Shown: positions 12,540-26,059, counted from the first letter of the stretch. The stretch: 64,000 bases of DNA from Pocillopora verrucosa (GCF_036669915.1 NC_089312.1:10592929-10656928); one strand, 5' to 3'. The notes: generated by a model from the letters alone, not told the origin. Made by a program: numbers and translations.

Positions 12540-15500
12540 ATTATACGAAAACAATATATTATAATGACAAATTTTGGCAAAGTAAACGATTGTTCCTTTA
12601 ACGTGCCTATTGTTTACACTCCTGAGCATGAATATATTCTGCATTCTAATTTTCTTTCGAAAGAAACAATTGATCTTAAAATCAACACGTGTGCCTTTTT
12701 TTAGATATTAACATATATATATTTTTATCATTGTTTTTGACATTATCATTTTTTCTCAATATTTGATCAGTTGCCGGTGAATTAATTTTATAAAAGAAAT
12801 TTTCAACAATTACCTTTAACTTTCAATTTTGATGAACGTGTACCACGACTGAATGGCAAGGGTACAGTTTCTCAATCTATACCTAACCATTTTAATAACT
12901 GTGTCAGCTCCGACGAGCCAGTGTCAATAAGACTAGGCTTGCAAAATTGATTTTAATTAATAACGGGAAACAAACTTTCTCTGCATGAAAGCGGTTTCAA
13001 AGATAGAAAATTTAAATGTGTTTTGGTATTAAAATGAATATTGGAACACTTAATATAGGTACAAGAAATACTGATTTAATTTCCAGTTGAAATGAATCTA
13101 TCATCATATAGCAATTGGCAACTAAGTAGCAAGCGTTTGTCGTCTCTTTAATTTGAGACTGAAAATATAACAGACGAAAGACCATGCAGCAAAGTCGAGT
13201 AATTTCATTTTTTTTTTGGCGGATAAGCTCTTGGTTTATCGTCAAAAATAGGATATTTATTCATACAAGACGAAAACAAAGGAGTATATTGGATTATTCG
13301 AATGATATTCGCGATATTTTGAGAATTTTTAGCAATGTGCTAATGATTGTCTCAGTGGACGGTTTAAGATTAAAGTATGTACATTGCTTATGATTATCCG
13401 GTGTCATCTTGCATATTTTGAATTTCCATTCCCTATTGGATTAGATACACGGCTAAGTTACCTACAATGGCCTTCGACCTAATCATGGTCTTTCGTTTGG
13501 CTGATAATTAGGTGATGTCTGTAAGGAAATAGTACAAACTCCTTAATTAACGCACAACTAGCCGTGCATAACCTTGCATGAAGTGTAATTAATTCATTAT
13601 TGACCGTCAGTCCAGCTCTTATTTATAAGTATCTAAGCGGCGAAAACAAAGTGACTGAATTCGCAAGCTATCAAAAGTCGAAGTGAAATTTGATAAACCA
13701 GTTCTGAATATTTGAATATTTGGCGCATACATTAGAATCATCTGATATGACAACAACGATATGAGTTAATCAATAAGTTGTCATAATGGTAAACATTCTC
13801 CTCTGGTAGGTCGAGAAACCGGCGGTGAAATGTCGTCACCCCAGTTTTTCTTTCCTTCCAAATAGAACAAATGTTGAGGATTGTAGTCAAGGTGCTAACT
13901 GTGAAATACACGAGATTATATTGAGATGGTTTCCGGGCAGTCCTTGTTCTGAAGTGTCGTACATTTTACCTACTGAGATAAGCTCCAACGAACCGTAAAG
14001 TAGAGAGCTTTCGATTCTTTGACGAGTTTGATTACCAGAACTTGAGATTTGAGCTCATTTTGTTGGTGGAATGCGCACTGAGAAACTTGTTTCCTTGTGA
14101 GGCTTCATAGTGCTCATTCTCTTTGCGGTTATGCATCATTAGACCGTAGACTCCAACTTGAAAGAAAGAATAACATATACCATAATTATATAATTATGGT
14201 ATAATTAAGATGAAAGGTAAAAATTTAAAATAGACATTAGGTAGCAGGACCTTGTTTCTGCCGCTGCTCCATTTTTGCAAACTCATTCTTTCTGTTAGGC
14301 TGAGAGCAAATTGCCACGATTGTCGCCTGGACAGAGCAGGCTCGCGCAGGCTAATTCTTCGGTGAGCTTGTTGGCTAGTCTGTTATACTCTTGATCGGGC
14401 TCGTTTTAGATCTTAAGGGTCTCTAGCTATAAGCAAGTGGATGGATAGATTAAAAAAAAACGACTTTGACCCAATTAAAAGCTCGTTCTAAATGCAAACT
14501 GCAAATGAAAGGCCTAAATTTCAGTACGGGGAGTATCATTTAGAAAGTGTGTCATTAGCAAAGAGTCACCATAGGAGACAGTGGCCTTTGCATTAAACGT
14601 GAACGGTCAAGCAAACGAGGGGTTGTACCAGGCCAAAAAGATATCTTAGGACTTAAAATGTTCTTACGGCTTCTAAATGAGATATTTGCATCACACACGT
14701 TTTTTCGTGACCTCATTATCATTCCCTAATGTTAATCTTACCAGATGCTCTTTTCGTGTTTTTAGCAGTTAATCTGCGGTTTACAGTGTGGTGTAAGATA
14801 ACGACATTCCGGAATTTTCAAGCAAAGTCAGAACTGTCTTCAATGAATTTTGTCTTCCTTTTCCTTATGTCAGCTAACTAAAAATAATGCGTGGCAAAAA
14901 GTAGATTTGATCACAGATGTTATAGTTATTACGAGATTCGTGATTTTAAACACTTGGTATTATTCGGCTCAAAGGACTGTTCGTACGTTGTTTCGATGAG
15001 TGATAACTAGCAGAGCTACATTAATGCAGACGTCACCGAATACAGTCAAAGATTCCACAAGCAGTGCCGTTAGTCAACCATTCAGATAACCTTGTGTAAC
15101 GGTCTACTGAGTCACACCTTACTATTACATACCTCGCAAATCTGAGCTCATAGTATCTTGTGCGAACCGTCGATTCAGGAGTTATCTTTTTGGACTATCC
15201 CAGGTTACGATATCGACGCCTGATTACAGTCAAATTTTATCTTTTCAATTTTGGAAAATTTTGCTTTAACTCGATTTACGGACATCTAACGTTCGACCAC
15301 ACACGGTGCGCGACCGCGGTATTTAGCAGCTTTTAACCTTTTTAAAAGAAGCGCAATGAGAGGAGTAGGAGATATCTTTGAGCTACTAATAACAATAAAT
15401 TCTATCTAGACTATCGATTTTTTCCGGGCGGGAGTGAAGGTTGTTTCATGCGAGTTTTAAATCGATTTCCTGTCACTCGGTCTCTCGCTACGGATAAATG

Positions 15501-15600
15501 GTGAATAACTGAACAACTTCTTGAAACTTCATTTCCCTAATAATCCATTAACTACTGTTTTGTCTATTTTACAGAACAGTGTTTTGAAGCAGTCACGTTG
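12540..15600. other. Intergenic region between the two ankyrin/PP1 genes
   Basis: AT-rich, with the 28-bp palindrome at 14176 and no convincing exon on either strand. Confidence 0.45.
14176..14203. repeat. 28-bp perfect palindrome
   Basis: TATACCATAATTAT followed by its exact reverse complement, with no loop, in otherwise featureless AT-rich sequence. Confidence 0.9.
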
Positions 15601-15805
15601 GTTTCGTAGCCGGTTTATACTTCACAAGTAGGTGACGATGGACGAGGATTATTTTAAACCTTTGAATGTCGACAATCGATAGCAACATAAAGCCACTCTA
15701 AAGGAAAATACAGCTTTCCGATAATACGTCTCATATTAAAACATGCTAGAATTGACAAAAGGAACTCTAGACGAGAGGGAAAGACCAGCTTAACACCACA
15801 ATCGG

Positions 15806-16134
15806 GTATGTGTAAATGCCTTTTGTAGTTCAATTTACGCGTTCCTTTCTTTCAGCGCTAATCTATTTCACATCACCGCGCATGACTGTGGTCGTCACAA
15901 TGAGAGGGCTGTATGTGTCCCATGAGGATCAAAGCCAGCGTCCACTATGATCTTTCTGACTTCAGCAATCGCAGTCATAGATGTGGACTGGAAATAATGC
16001 CACACTACCTTGAGAAATGCGCATCTGGTACAGCGAAAAAGATCGTTTACCTTTAGAGTTTAGGTTATCGAAAGACGATCACTTTATGTGAAGATGAATA
16101 TTTATAGGCTGGTTTGAGTATTTGTGGATTGCAG
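15806..16134 (+). other. Probable 5'UTR intron of the large ankyrin/PP1 gene
   Basis: A GTATGT donor at 15806 (after ATCGG) and the TTGCAG acceptor ending at 16134 bracket 329 bp just before the coding exon. The sequence before it has only short ATG frames with early stops. Inferred from splice motifs only. Confidence 0.3.
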
Positions 16135-16158
16135 AGTTATCTCATTCCCACGCGAAAG

Positions 16159-19100
16159 ATGGCCAGTGACGAAAAGATTCTCGACGAGTTGCACTTCCTT
16201 TCCTGGAAAATCGACACGTTAGAGAGGAAGCTTGAATCAAGTATGTCTATACAAAGAGACTTAGCTGCAAGCTTACTACCGGAAGACAGCTCATTCGCCG
16301 GTTCAGTGTCAGCGTCTAAGAAATTTGAGCGGAGAAATTTGTCCGGTTCAAGTTGTTCCGAAGCGGTGTCCAGCGACGATGAACATAACAGTTCTCACCT
16401 AGATGGTACATACTGTGCGGTTTCAGAAAATGAACCCGAACGCAGCACTTCGTATCTTATTATACCCGTCGGCAGCTACAAAGACAATGACTCTTGTTCA
16501 ATTTCAACGGAAAAACAAACTTTCAGATGGTCAGAAATGGATGACAATGCTAGTAAATATACCACCTCTGACGATGCGCTGAACGGTGACAAAGACGGCG
16601 CCTCAAAGGAAAAGCTAGATGTAAATGCGAAGGATTTGAATGTTTGCGATACCCCAAAATCGTTTGCAAATCAGGTAACAACGCCGCCAAGTCAAAGCAG
16701 ATTTGATAAAAACGAAAAACAAATGTGTACTCAGTGGAATGTACGTGTTTCAGAGATAATTCCTTCAGGAAATTGTTTACTTAGCTCAAGAGGATCACAT
16801 TGCATTGCCGACGATCAATTTGAAGACAAAAGTAATGTAGGGGGTGCTTTTGACACTTACCAGGATGAGGAGGAAAACTTAACCTTATCAAATGGCAACT
16901 TCAGTACACGGAATTCAAGCTGTAAATATGGCCTTACGATTGGCATAGCAACGGCCCAAGGGTTACCTCAAGTTGTTAGCTCTAATCATAGGGACTCAAA
17001 ACAAAATGTTGACGAACAGAATACTCTACAATTTCACAATTCAGCGAAATTTAAGAGCAATTTTTCAGCTGACGAAATCGAGGAGAAGAGGGCTGAAGTG
17101 GAGCTATTGAGGCCTTTGTTCAAAGAATCAACAACTCAATCAAGTTATTCTTTCAATGAGATAACATTTGATCAGATTTACAATCACCCTTCAGAGTCAA
17201 CTGACTGTTGCAAAGCGAATTACAAACAAAGCTCAATTGATTTTACAACTGAAATCGATGCTCGCAACTCGGAAAAGGAAAATAAACCTTCTTATAACGT
17301 GATTTACATTGATCCAGAGTCATCTGAGGTTGACCATAAAAATTTCGATTTTGTTGACGTTGTAGGACGAGCTTCTTTGTTTTCTCAAAACAATCTTGAC
17401 ACATCAAATGCAAATTACGTCGAAGGATTTGGACAGTCATCATCGGAGAACGTTGATCCGGACAGGAAGCAAGCAATGGCAGTTTATTCTCTGCCTGTGA
17501 AGAACAAAAAGTTCGAAATGGATGTTTATTTACCTCGACAAGTGGAGCCATTTCCGTTCGGAAACCGCCGACTTCAACAGAACGAATTTAATTGCGACGC
17601 TACTGCGAGTAATAAGTTGATTGAAATGCAAATAGGTGGCCCTCAAGATGAACAAAGACACGAGCATTCTTATTGTGCTCGAAAACAATTTGACGCTGAG
17701 ACTCATTCAACAAACAATGGAGCCGATAAACAAAACGAAAGCACAAGAAGTAATACACACATCCAAGACATTCCGAGAAGTGTCAACAACTACGGCGACA
17801 CTTCAAGGGAGGCGCTGAATCGAGTAAACAGAACAAAGCCCTTACAGCAAGAGGTTGATGGCCATATTTCACAGTTTGATGATCAAGCTTATTGCATTGT
17901 CGGATATAGCAATGATTACAATTCAATTAACACTGATAACATTAATAGGACCGCTGAGCACGAAGCAAAGACTAACATGTACCCATTACCCCCTAGTTAT
18001 GAACAAGTTGTTAAAGAACGTATTCGTAATCTAGCGCCAGGACCACGCGCGCATTTAGGACACATGTTTCCCCAGAACCACTTTGAGACAGACGGAAAGT
18101 CATATGTTGATGGAACACAATCAAAAGATCGTTTTGATACAGAAAGCAGATTTTCTGAGCCGCTAATGTCAGTTTTAAGTGACGACGTGTTTTTTGACTC
18201 AGCACTAGATCCAATTTCGGTTAACCAAACGTCATCCAAAAACCACACCGCAATCAACGATGTGTCAGAATCAGACAGCTGTTTCTCTTCTATTACAAGT
18301 GTCAGTTCCACCAACGAAGGAGTCTACCCCTGGAAAATCCGCAATAACTCGGCCTCTCGTGAACGTGAATATGATAAAATGAAAATAATTGCTCGAAAGC
18401 CTCAACATTCCTTGAGCACCATAAAACAGTTATCTTCCACCAGATCATACCAAAGAGATAGTGACTCTTCATCAGACAGTGAGCCCTGTGTGCGCGGTTT
18501 CAGGCTCTCTCCGTTACCACGCTCTGTTCGTGCTCCATCTCTCCATGAACAACTCGTACAGGATATTTCTCCATCAAAAGAATTCACACTTGGCCAAGTT
18601 AGAGTTTCATCACCAACCTCAAGTTTGGACACAAGCGAGCTCTCTATGAATGACAGTGTCTGTGGATGTTTGTATCAGTGCGAGTGTCAAACAGGAATAC
18701 CTTCGGCTGAAGACTTCAGGGAGGAATTGAAAGCTATTTCTATTTGTGTCTTGAAGGCGCGCAGAGAGTCTGCAGCTCTGTACAAAAAGCCTCAGGTGAA
18801 ATACTTTCTAGATGAAGAGCAAGGAGAGATGGACATTTTCCATGGTCGTCTTCAAAAGAAAGAAAACAGAAACGTGCCAATGTTGGTGAGAGTTATCTTA
18901 AGGCTTCGAAAACACTTTTTTGGCACATTGGAATCAAAATCTTCCCACGATAACAAAACTCGAAGCGATGCTAATAACAATCGATTCCACCCAGTAGGAA
19001 AAATCGGAGATCAAACCTCTGAAAGTAAGCAGCGAGACCGAAAAATCAGCTTTTCCCCTTCAGCCATGCTCCTTAGTGCGATTGGTGAGAATTCAGCCGC

Positions 19101-19431
19101 TGAAGTGAAAGAAGTCATCGAAAGGGAGAGAATAGATGTCAATCAGCTGAGTCCAAGTGGTCGCTCGTTATTGCACAAGGCAGCAGTCGCCGGAGATCTT
19201 GAAAGCATTCATACACTCATCCAATATGGCGCCATGGTGAATATCTTAGACCAAGATGGCTTTCCACCCATTCATTCGGCACTCAAAAAAGCTCATTTCA
19301 AATGTGCCATTCTACTTATTGAATGCGGCACCGACGTAACACGGTACACAACAGAACGCATTCGGGAATTCCTTGAAATTAAAGAAATGTCAAAAGGACA
19401 CATGCCAGTACTCCTCAAAACAACTTTGTGA
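16159..19431 (+). CDS. Large ankyrin-repeat protein with PP1-docking KISF motif (PPP1R27/PPP1R16-like), 1090 aa
   Basis: One long coding exon. The start is the first ATG (MASDEKILDELHFLSWKID); the frame stays open upstream to a 3' splice site TTGCAG ending at 16134, so a 5' exon could add residues. Residues 1-35 look helical (possible coiled coil). Residues about 36-860 are Ser/Asn/Asp-rich and probably disordered. A cysteine cluster (CGCLYQCECQTG) lies near residue 835. The conserved end begins with KISF at residues 962-965 (19042-19053), then MLLSAIGENSAAEVKEVIE, GRSLLHKAAVAGDLESIHTLI, GAMVNILDQDGFPPIHSAL and CAILLIECGTDV: about three ankyrin repeats. This equals the C-terminal module of the gene at 10960. 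Expected role: PP1 targeting or regulation through the RVxF groove; the tail-first layout and huge N-terminus differ from vertebrate PPP1R27. No AATAAA seen in the first 400 bp downstream. Confidence 0.85.
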   Translation: MASDEKILDELHFLSWKIDTLERKLESSMSIQRDLAASLLPEDSSFAGSVSASKKFERRNLSGSSCSEAVSSDDEHNSSHLDGTYCAVSENEPERSTSYLIIPVGSYKDNDSCSISTEKQTFRWSEMDDNASKYTTSDDALNGDKDGASKEKLDVNAKDLNVCDTPKSFANQVTTPPSQSRFDKNEKQMCTQWNVRVSEIIPSGNCLLSSRGSHCIADDQFEDKSNVGGAFDTYQDEEENLTLSNGNFSTRNSSCKYGLTIGIATAQGLPQVVSSNHRDSKQNVDEQNTLQFHNSAKFKSNFSADEIEEKRAEVELLRPLFKESTTQSSYSFNEITFDQIYNHPSESTDCCKANYKQSSIDFTTEIDARNSEKENKPSYNVIYIDPESSEVDHKNFDFVDVVGRASLFSQNNLDTSNANYVEGFGQSSSENVDPDRKQAMAVYSLPVKNKKFEMDVYLPRQVEPFPFGNRRLQQNEFNCDATASNKLIEMQIGGPQDEQRHEHSYCARKQFDAETHSTNNGADKQNESTRSNTHIQDIPRSVNNYGDTSREALNRVNRTKPLQQEVDGHISQFDDQAYCIVGYSNDYNSINTDNINRTAEHEAKTNMYPLPPSYEQVVKERIRNLAPGPRAHLGHMFPQNHFETDGKSYVDGTQSKDRFDTESRFSEPLMSVLSDDVFFDSALDPISVNQTSSKNHTAINDVSESDSCFSSITSVSSTNEGVYPWKIRNNSASREREYDKMKIIARKPQHSLSTIKQLSSTRSYQRDSDSSSDSEPCVRGFRLSPLPRSVRAPSLHEQLVQDISPSKEFTLGQVRVSSPTSSLDTSELSMNDSVCGCLYQCECQTGIPSAEDFREELKAISICVLKARRESAALYKKPQVKYFLDEEQGEMDIFHGRLQKKENRNVPMLVRVILRLRKHFFGTLESKSSHDNKTRSDANNNRFHPVGKIGDQTSESKQRDRKISFSPSAMLLSAIGENSAAEVKEVIERERIDVNQLSPSGRSLLHKAAVAGDLESIHTLIQYGAMVNILDQDGFPPIHSALKKAHFKCAILLIECGTDVTRYTTERIREFLEIKEMSKGHMPVLLKTTL

Positions 19432-21770
19432 CTTCTTCAATCAAGGCCATAAATTTACAAATTCAAAATTTAGTGGTCTGATCGTTACATGCAGATTAAT
19501 TGTACAGGTTAACAAAGTCTCAAGAATTTGTGACTAATTTTCAAGGGTCGACTAATTAACGAAAGTTTTGGTGTAACCATTGTTTGCTAGTTTTCAATCC
19601 ATATTATGACAGTTGGCTTTGCTTAAGCGATTGACTGTTTGTGCTTTTTCGAAAGAAGTCGTTTTATTGAATAGATGATAATCTTCGCCAACATCATTAT
19701 CTGGAAGAACAAAATTAAAAATTATCCTCTGCTATAAGGTCTGTGTTCTGCAAATCAAAAAAATCAAATCGATAGTCGATTTTTTTTCGTTGTCGTTTAA
19801 GTAATGTTGCTGAAGCAACGTAATGCATATACATCTTTCAAAAGGGAAGGGAAGAGCCAAACTTGATTCCCCCATATGATTTCCCCCATATAATTTCACA
19901 CCTGGCGATAAGTTTTGAATATGATCACCATGTAATGAAAACATCCAGACCTCTTTAATCTTCCACCAAACCAGAAAACTTAATAAGGGTTTTTCAGCTT
20001 ACTCATAAGTGTGTGCATAGCTATTAGCAATCATAGACTAATTGCGTTCGACTATGGCGCTCTGATGTTCAAGATGTTCAAGAAATTTCAAAAAAATTTT
20101 GTATGGACCTCGGACCGTTTCATTTATGCAAATTAAGCACTCACTACTGTACGTGAAAAATACTCAAGTACTTTTTCGTTTCAGTTACCACTCGGCCGAC
20201 CAGTGACTTTTTTAAAAAATGTCAATATCTGAAAACAGCGCACGTAAGGATTTTTCCTGTGGTTTTTAAATTATCATCATATGTATGAAACCCATATCGT
20301 CTTGGGAAATTTGTTCCATCCATGTTGATACCCTTAATGATTGCAGGCCAAATTGGACCCCACTCGTTTCCATAACCATTAAGAACATCGAACCATTCGG
20401 CAATTGCTGCACTTGTGGTAATAGTTATTAGAAACTTGATTGAGGTAATTCTTTCTTTTTCAAATTTATATTGCTTTGGTAACTGTTTTATCGAACTTTG
20501 TGTATCATAAACCTTGGGTCAGTATCTGAGGTATTGTTCACCTACCCCTCCCCTAACCAAGCATTAACTCTAAACAAATCTCTTCAAAAGCGCGAGCCAT
20601 CTAGAATTAATGTTAAAAAAGCAAACGGTATCAGTTCAGTTGGCTTGGCTCTAGCCCCTATTTGAATCGAAAAGCTGCTAAAGCTAGTCGTGGCTTATTA
20701 ATAGACATAATTGTGCTCAATCCGGCCCCGAGAAGACGGAGAAGAAGTGGTTTCCACGGCGATTTAGATTTGTAATAAATGTATTAAATCCTTCGTATTC
20801 CATGGGATATCTGGGCTTTGTGATAAATTCTCTGAAAATGAATCTATCATTGACAGTCTCACAAAGATCTGCATCAGAAAAGACAACCTGGGTGACAAAC
20901 CAAGCCAAAATCACTGGAAAACTGACTTCATCAGTTCAGGGAATTCTCCCAACACCCCTGGGCTCCTGACACTAAAAAATGTTAAAGGTGAAAGAAAGAC
21001 TAGTAAGGATGAGGTTGAAGGATCGTTGATGCCAATTTGAGAAACAAAACTCCATTGCTATGGGGCTAGAGGAGCTTCTGACTTCCCTTGACTTTCACCT
21101 TTACATTTACCTTCTTCAATATGTCATGTGTCAACACGCCCCTTAGTGATAATTTTACCCAAACTTATTCAATAAGAACACAGGATAAAATTATACCCAT
21201 TTTTAAGCCTTAAAAGGGCTTTTAGGAATCAATGAGAGGTTTCACTAACTTGTAGTGCAGGTTTCTTATCTGAGCCGTGTTCGTTTATTCGACATCGCCC
21301 AGAATGCTGCGACACATCGGAACCTTTTGCGTCGGCAATAGCACTAAATTTGAATTCTCGTAATTGAAAACACGCGAAACAATAAAGAAAATGGCCGAAA
21401 ACGGCCCAATGCCTAATATGAACTGATTAGTATTCAGGTTGATTTTTTTCTCCACAAAAGTACTTTGTGACTTAGGTACCCTTTGGTAAGTAAGTTTGAT
21501 ATATCAACTAAGATTTGGCGGAATTTCGCGTTAATACGATGCCCACAAGTGTCATGAAAAGGACCATCTCCGAAAGCTACACCGAAATGTCCTAAAAGCC
21601 CTTGAAAGTTGTTCTCTTTAGACTCCCAAGAGAGTTTTTTTCCCGCCTCTGTAGACAATATGACGCACTTTCGCCTAATGAAGCATTATCAAGAAGCTGT
21701 GTGACATGAGTGCGCCAAATTTAAATTGAAAAGAGTTATAAACATCTCTGTTGACACACCGTATCATTAG

Positions 21771-22290
21771 AACACAATTGTGCTTCATACCGTCCAGATA
21801 TCGAAATGTTTTCCGTGCAAGAAATGCAGCGCGTTCATCGGGAGCTCTCTTTAGAGCTCACAGAATCCCCGATCAACCCTGCCTTCATTCACATGTCTAC
21901 ACCTTTAGTAAATGGCTACGATCCACTATTCTATCTACATATTAACGGCGAGGCTCTTTGGAAACGGCGGGAATTTAAAATGGACTTGACTCGAATCTTC
22001 CATACCCTTCAAGATGGTTTAGCCTCCATCGGTTATAAACTGAACTCGTTGAGCGAAGTGCGTGTTGGGACTGCGGTGGAAGGAAGAGTTTACCACGTAA
22101 TGAAGAGAGCCACCTCGGAAACAAATGGCGCTTAGCGCAAAAACTTCCGAAGCCAGTATTGGGCTAAGATTGCCCTTCACCCGGACGAGATTTTCCAAAG
22201 TCCCCAGGGCATCATCGAGGAGCTAAAGAAAGGAAAAGAGGAGCTGGCAGAAGAATGTAGGAAGCTGAGAATTGAAGTTGAAGGTGATGA
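21771..22290 (+). pseudogene. Coding-like relic or exon with one in-frame stop, unknown family
   Basis: One frame stays open for about 170 codons apart from a single TAG at 22133-22135. Before it: ELTESPINPAFIHMSTPLV, GYDPLFYLHINGEALW, FKMDLTRIFHTLQDGLASIG and GRVYHVMKRATSE. After it, in the same frame: RKNFRSQYWAKIALHPDEIF and a coiled-coil-like EELKKGKEELAEECRKLRIEVEG that meets a GTGATG site. Amino-acid composition is much more protein-like than the surroundings. It may be a recently broken gene or retrocopy, or a real exon ending at the TAG. I do not recognise the protein. Confidence 0.4.
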
Positions 22291-22299
22291 AATTTTAAT

Positions 22300-24450
22300 T
22301 ATTCCAAAAGGGTTCAACAAAGTTAATATCTCCTTTTTTCGATTCTCCATGATGAATGGTTAATCCGTAGTGGCCACTTTACCTAAAATTTATCAACTTC
22401 AAATCAGTCCACTTCCCCACCGACACAGCACCACAGTTTCTTCAGAATTAACCCCTTTTCTCCTTTTTAAGTATTTAATTTTGTGGTTTCGACTTCAAAG
22501 AGCTGAATTATACATTTACTTCACTCTTCCCTAGGCTACAAAAAAAAAAAACATTACATTGTTTTTAAAACTCGGAAAACTCTGGATCTGAACTGCGTTT
22601 ACCTGTCGCAGTGTATAAGAGCGAAATTGTGAAGTGCGAGTGAGTGACCCGCGCAACAGGCTTGCTCTTGCAATGTTTTTAAAGTGCCTCAGCTGAATAA
22701 AAATATTTCGGACTATTCGAAATCCATCGAGTCAACTAAAACATCAGCAAAGTATGTGAAAAACGAGCGATTAACGTCCGCATCGCGCTCGTTATCCGAG
22801 CAACACATTTAGAACTCCGTATTCTATATAGAAAACTATTTCAGCTCACGCAGATAACGTTTTGATGACGGTCTATAGTGTAAAATTAAAATATATCGCT
22901 GCACACGAATTTCAGTGACCATTTAAGTGATTTGTAAAGAGCGCGGCCCGCCTTTAATTAGACGCTATTGTTAACATTATCGCATCTTGGGATTTCAGTT
23001 GACACATCCAACAGTTTGATTGACAGGAGTTAAAATCTCCAAAGAGACTCGAGTATTCCCAAAGTAAAATCTGTTGACCAATCATAGCTGACTAGTTCTG
23101 GATATGCAAATTATTATGCCGCGTATTAAAAAACTGGACACTGTAAGTACATGTGGCGAAAGACAATAGCATTCTGGGCGATGCCGGCTATGTTTGAGTT
23201 AAAGTTAGAGTGTACAGTAGGGGGAATGGGCAAGGAAAGCGGGAAGACTTTTTCTTTTCAATTATCCCACCTCCACCCGTCTCCTTCCTTTTGAATTTCG
23301 CTCAACCTCATGGCAAAAATTTCTCCCTAAGCTTCCGCTGCTGTAAAAATGAAAAATGGCAGCTGTTGCATAACATTCCAATGATCAGCTGCGGGAGAGA
23401 CTACAGAGGATACCTGATAGAATATGCTCTTTATCAAAATATTGTCGCGTCTTTAGCTTAGCAATTGGTTTCTTAAGATGAGTGATTGATTTGTCACTTC
23501 AAATGACCCAATCAATATCCACAGAGATGCCGCGCTCAATCCCTCTGAGAGAAGTGTAAAGAGGTTTAAACACAGTTCAGTGATGAACGACGAATTGATT
23601 CAAATTAATGCAGATCAGTATAAGGTCAGTAAGGCAATCAAAAGGAAAATAGACAAACTAACCTTCACGAACATTCTCTCAAAGCAAAGGAGACCTTACA
23701 ATAGACTCAATTATGGGTTGCGTACGCATTCCAACTAGGATAATGTTTATTTGAAACCACATTTAGTATATGGCCATGCCCTCTATGCGAGTGGATTAAA
23801 TACACATTTTACGGCCACGTTTGATATTAAAACGCAATTTGCCAAGAGTTGAACTGGAAGTTAGGGTTTTCATTATACTGCTAAAATATCAAAACATGAG
23901 AAAAAGCAATGAACCTTGTAGAGCCCCATTCGAAAACGTGATCTAATTTACATGATATCTAGACGACGGCGTGACATGTAGGATTGTAGGATATAGGACT
24001 GCCTTTTATTTAAAATGAAGGGACCATTTTCTACCGTTGGAAGTAGCTCCACAATTTTGCCAAGAGAGATCAATGTCTGCACCTAATGAACAATATATCC
24101 ATTATATAAGAAAATTTTACGAATTTCCTTTTATTCTAGTCAAAATAAGTACTTTCAAAGTATTTTACGAATCGTTGAGTCAGATTTAGAAGCTTGTCCC
24201 TGACGTGTTAAGTCAAAGCGACCTGTGAACTTTGACATTATAATTACTTGTTATATTTCCCGACGTTTGTTTTGTGAAAGTAAATAAGAGGGTTAGACTC
24301 TTGTAAATATGTCGAGAGATAGCGAGAAATCTTTAAAAAAACACCCTCAATCCGCTATTTTGGCAGGTGATATGTCACGCTTTCTTGATTTTTACAAAGC
24401 AAAAATAGCTGGAAATTTTATTGAGTATTTATTTCCTGGTCTGGATCCTT
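22300..24450. other. No gene seen
   Basis: Only chance frames such as 23210-23461. No motif or repeat structure recognised. Confidence 0.4.
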
Positions 24451-26059
24451 AACGATGACTTCGTGCAAAAATTTCAGTTGAATCGGTGTGAAGTGGCCGA
24501 GAATTTGAAAAAGCTCAAAATTTTACAGACTATTTTACTTAAATGAGACATAACAAGGTTAAAAAAATTACAATTGGAAGGAGACAAATTGGTCTAGTGG
24601 CTGACCTGGCGGATGGCAATTAGTTGAACTCATGCACCACTCCTGGCTAATTCGATTCATTTGGCCCCAGGACAAAAGCCAACGTCGCAAGCCAAACGAG
24701 CACAGCAGCTAGTTTTTCCGACTCAAGTATTTGGGCCTTTTCCCAACTCTTATCTCTTACTCTCTACCTAACTCTGAATGGTCTCTCTGAGACTCCACTG
24801 CAATAGAATTGTTCCAGCCAATGTTTTTTTTCATTGTGGTGAAAACAACTAATTTGTTTTCATACATGTAAATGGAGTCATTTAAGTGCTCACGTGATCT
24901 TACCTTATGCAGACAGTGACGATAGCATTTCTGAAAGCAAAGAAACAAAACAGCAGGAAACCTGTTGAACAGCAAATTAACAAATCATTATACAAACAAA
25001 AAGTCTTAAAGCAGCACATTATGTTGGATTCATTTCGTGCGCTTGTGGCGAGAGACGCACTATTTCATTGTCTGTTTTTTGTCATGTAAAGTATAGTAGA
25101 CCAATGATATGAAGTAAAGGTCAACATTTCATACCATAGTCAAACTAATCTTCCCTATTGTCATAAATTCAGATAAAAATATTGGTAATTTTTGTTTCTC
25201 AGGCAGGGCGGACTGTCGGGCAAGAAAAGTTTGGATTATTAAATCCTTAACCAAGGTAAGCGACCTACACTGTGAGTAATGTACATCAGTATGGCAGTTC
25301 AAAAACAACGTGTAAAAACAAAAAAAACAGGGCAATTTGATGCAGAAGCTACCATCATTTTCGAGAATCATCTTAATTTTTAGTTGGAATTGTAAAAGTC
25401 ATGATCAGAAATATACATTGGTTTAATTGCTGCAATCTTTGATTCCACTTTCGTGCGTGTAATGGGCTCATTTACTTGAACGAAAACTTTCACGCAGGCT
25501 GAGTACACAACATCTAATGGGAAAAGAATTCAACGTGGCAATGCCTTGAGGTTTCTGATAATTGATGATGATTTGTTTAATCAGAGGGAGACCATACTAT
25601 GGGTGTATCGTCAAATGATGCATACGATAGAAATGTACAAAAAAAAAAAAAGTAAGCGGCGATTTCGAATAAAGCTCTAACTGGATAAGATTTTCAACGC
25701 ATCGTGGTCTAGAAACCTTCATTACGCAAAACCAAATGTCAATTAATGAAGGTTTTCTGCCTCTCCGACAAGTTTAAATGGCGTTTTTTTCTAATGACTT
25801 CCGACTTTTGGCTCAATGCGTAATAGAGTGTGAATAGGCTCCATCAGTGCTACAGAGCACGTGAGATTCGAGGCGGTAAGCAAGCGAGCGTGCGAGGGGC
25901 CTATGAGGGGTCAAGAAGCTTTATTTTAAGTTGGAGCTCTAAATTCTTAGTCCATGCACAATTATATATATCCGGAGAAAACAAGACAATTCGATATCAA
26001 AGCTCCTATCATTATCGAGAGTCATTATCGTTTTATCACCATGAATTTCTGTTATTTGA

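Noticed and set aside
17243..18632. Several minus-strand frames of 67-105 codons
   Set aside because: Antisense shadows of the large ankyrin/PP1 coding exon.
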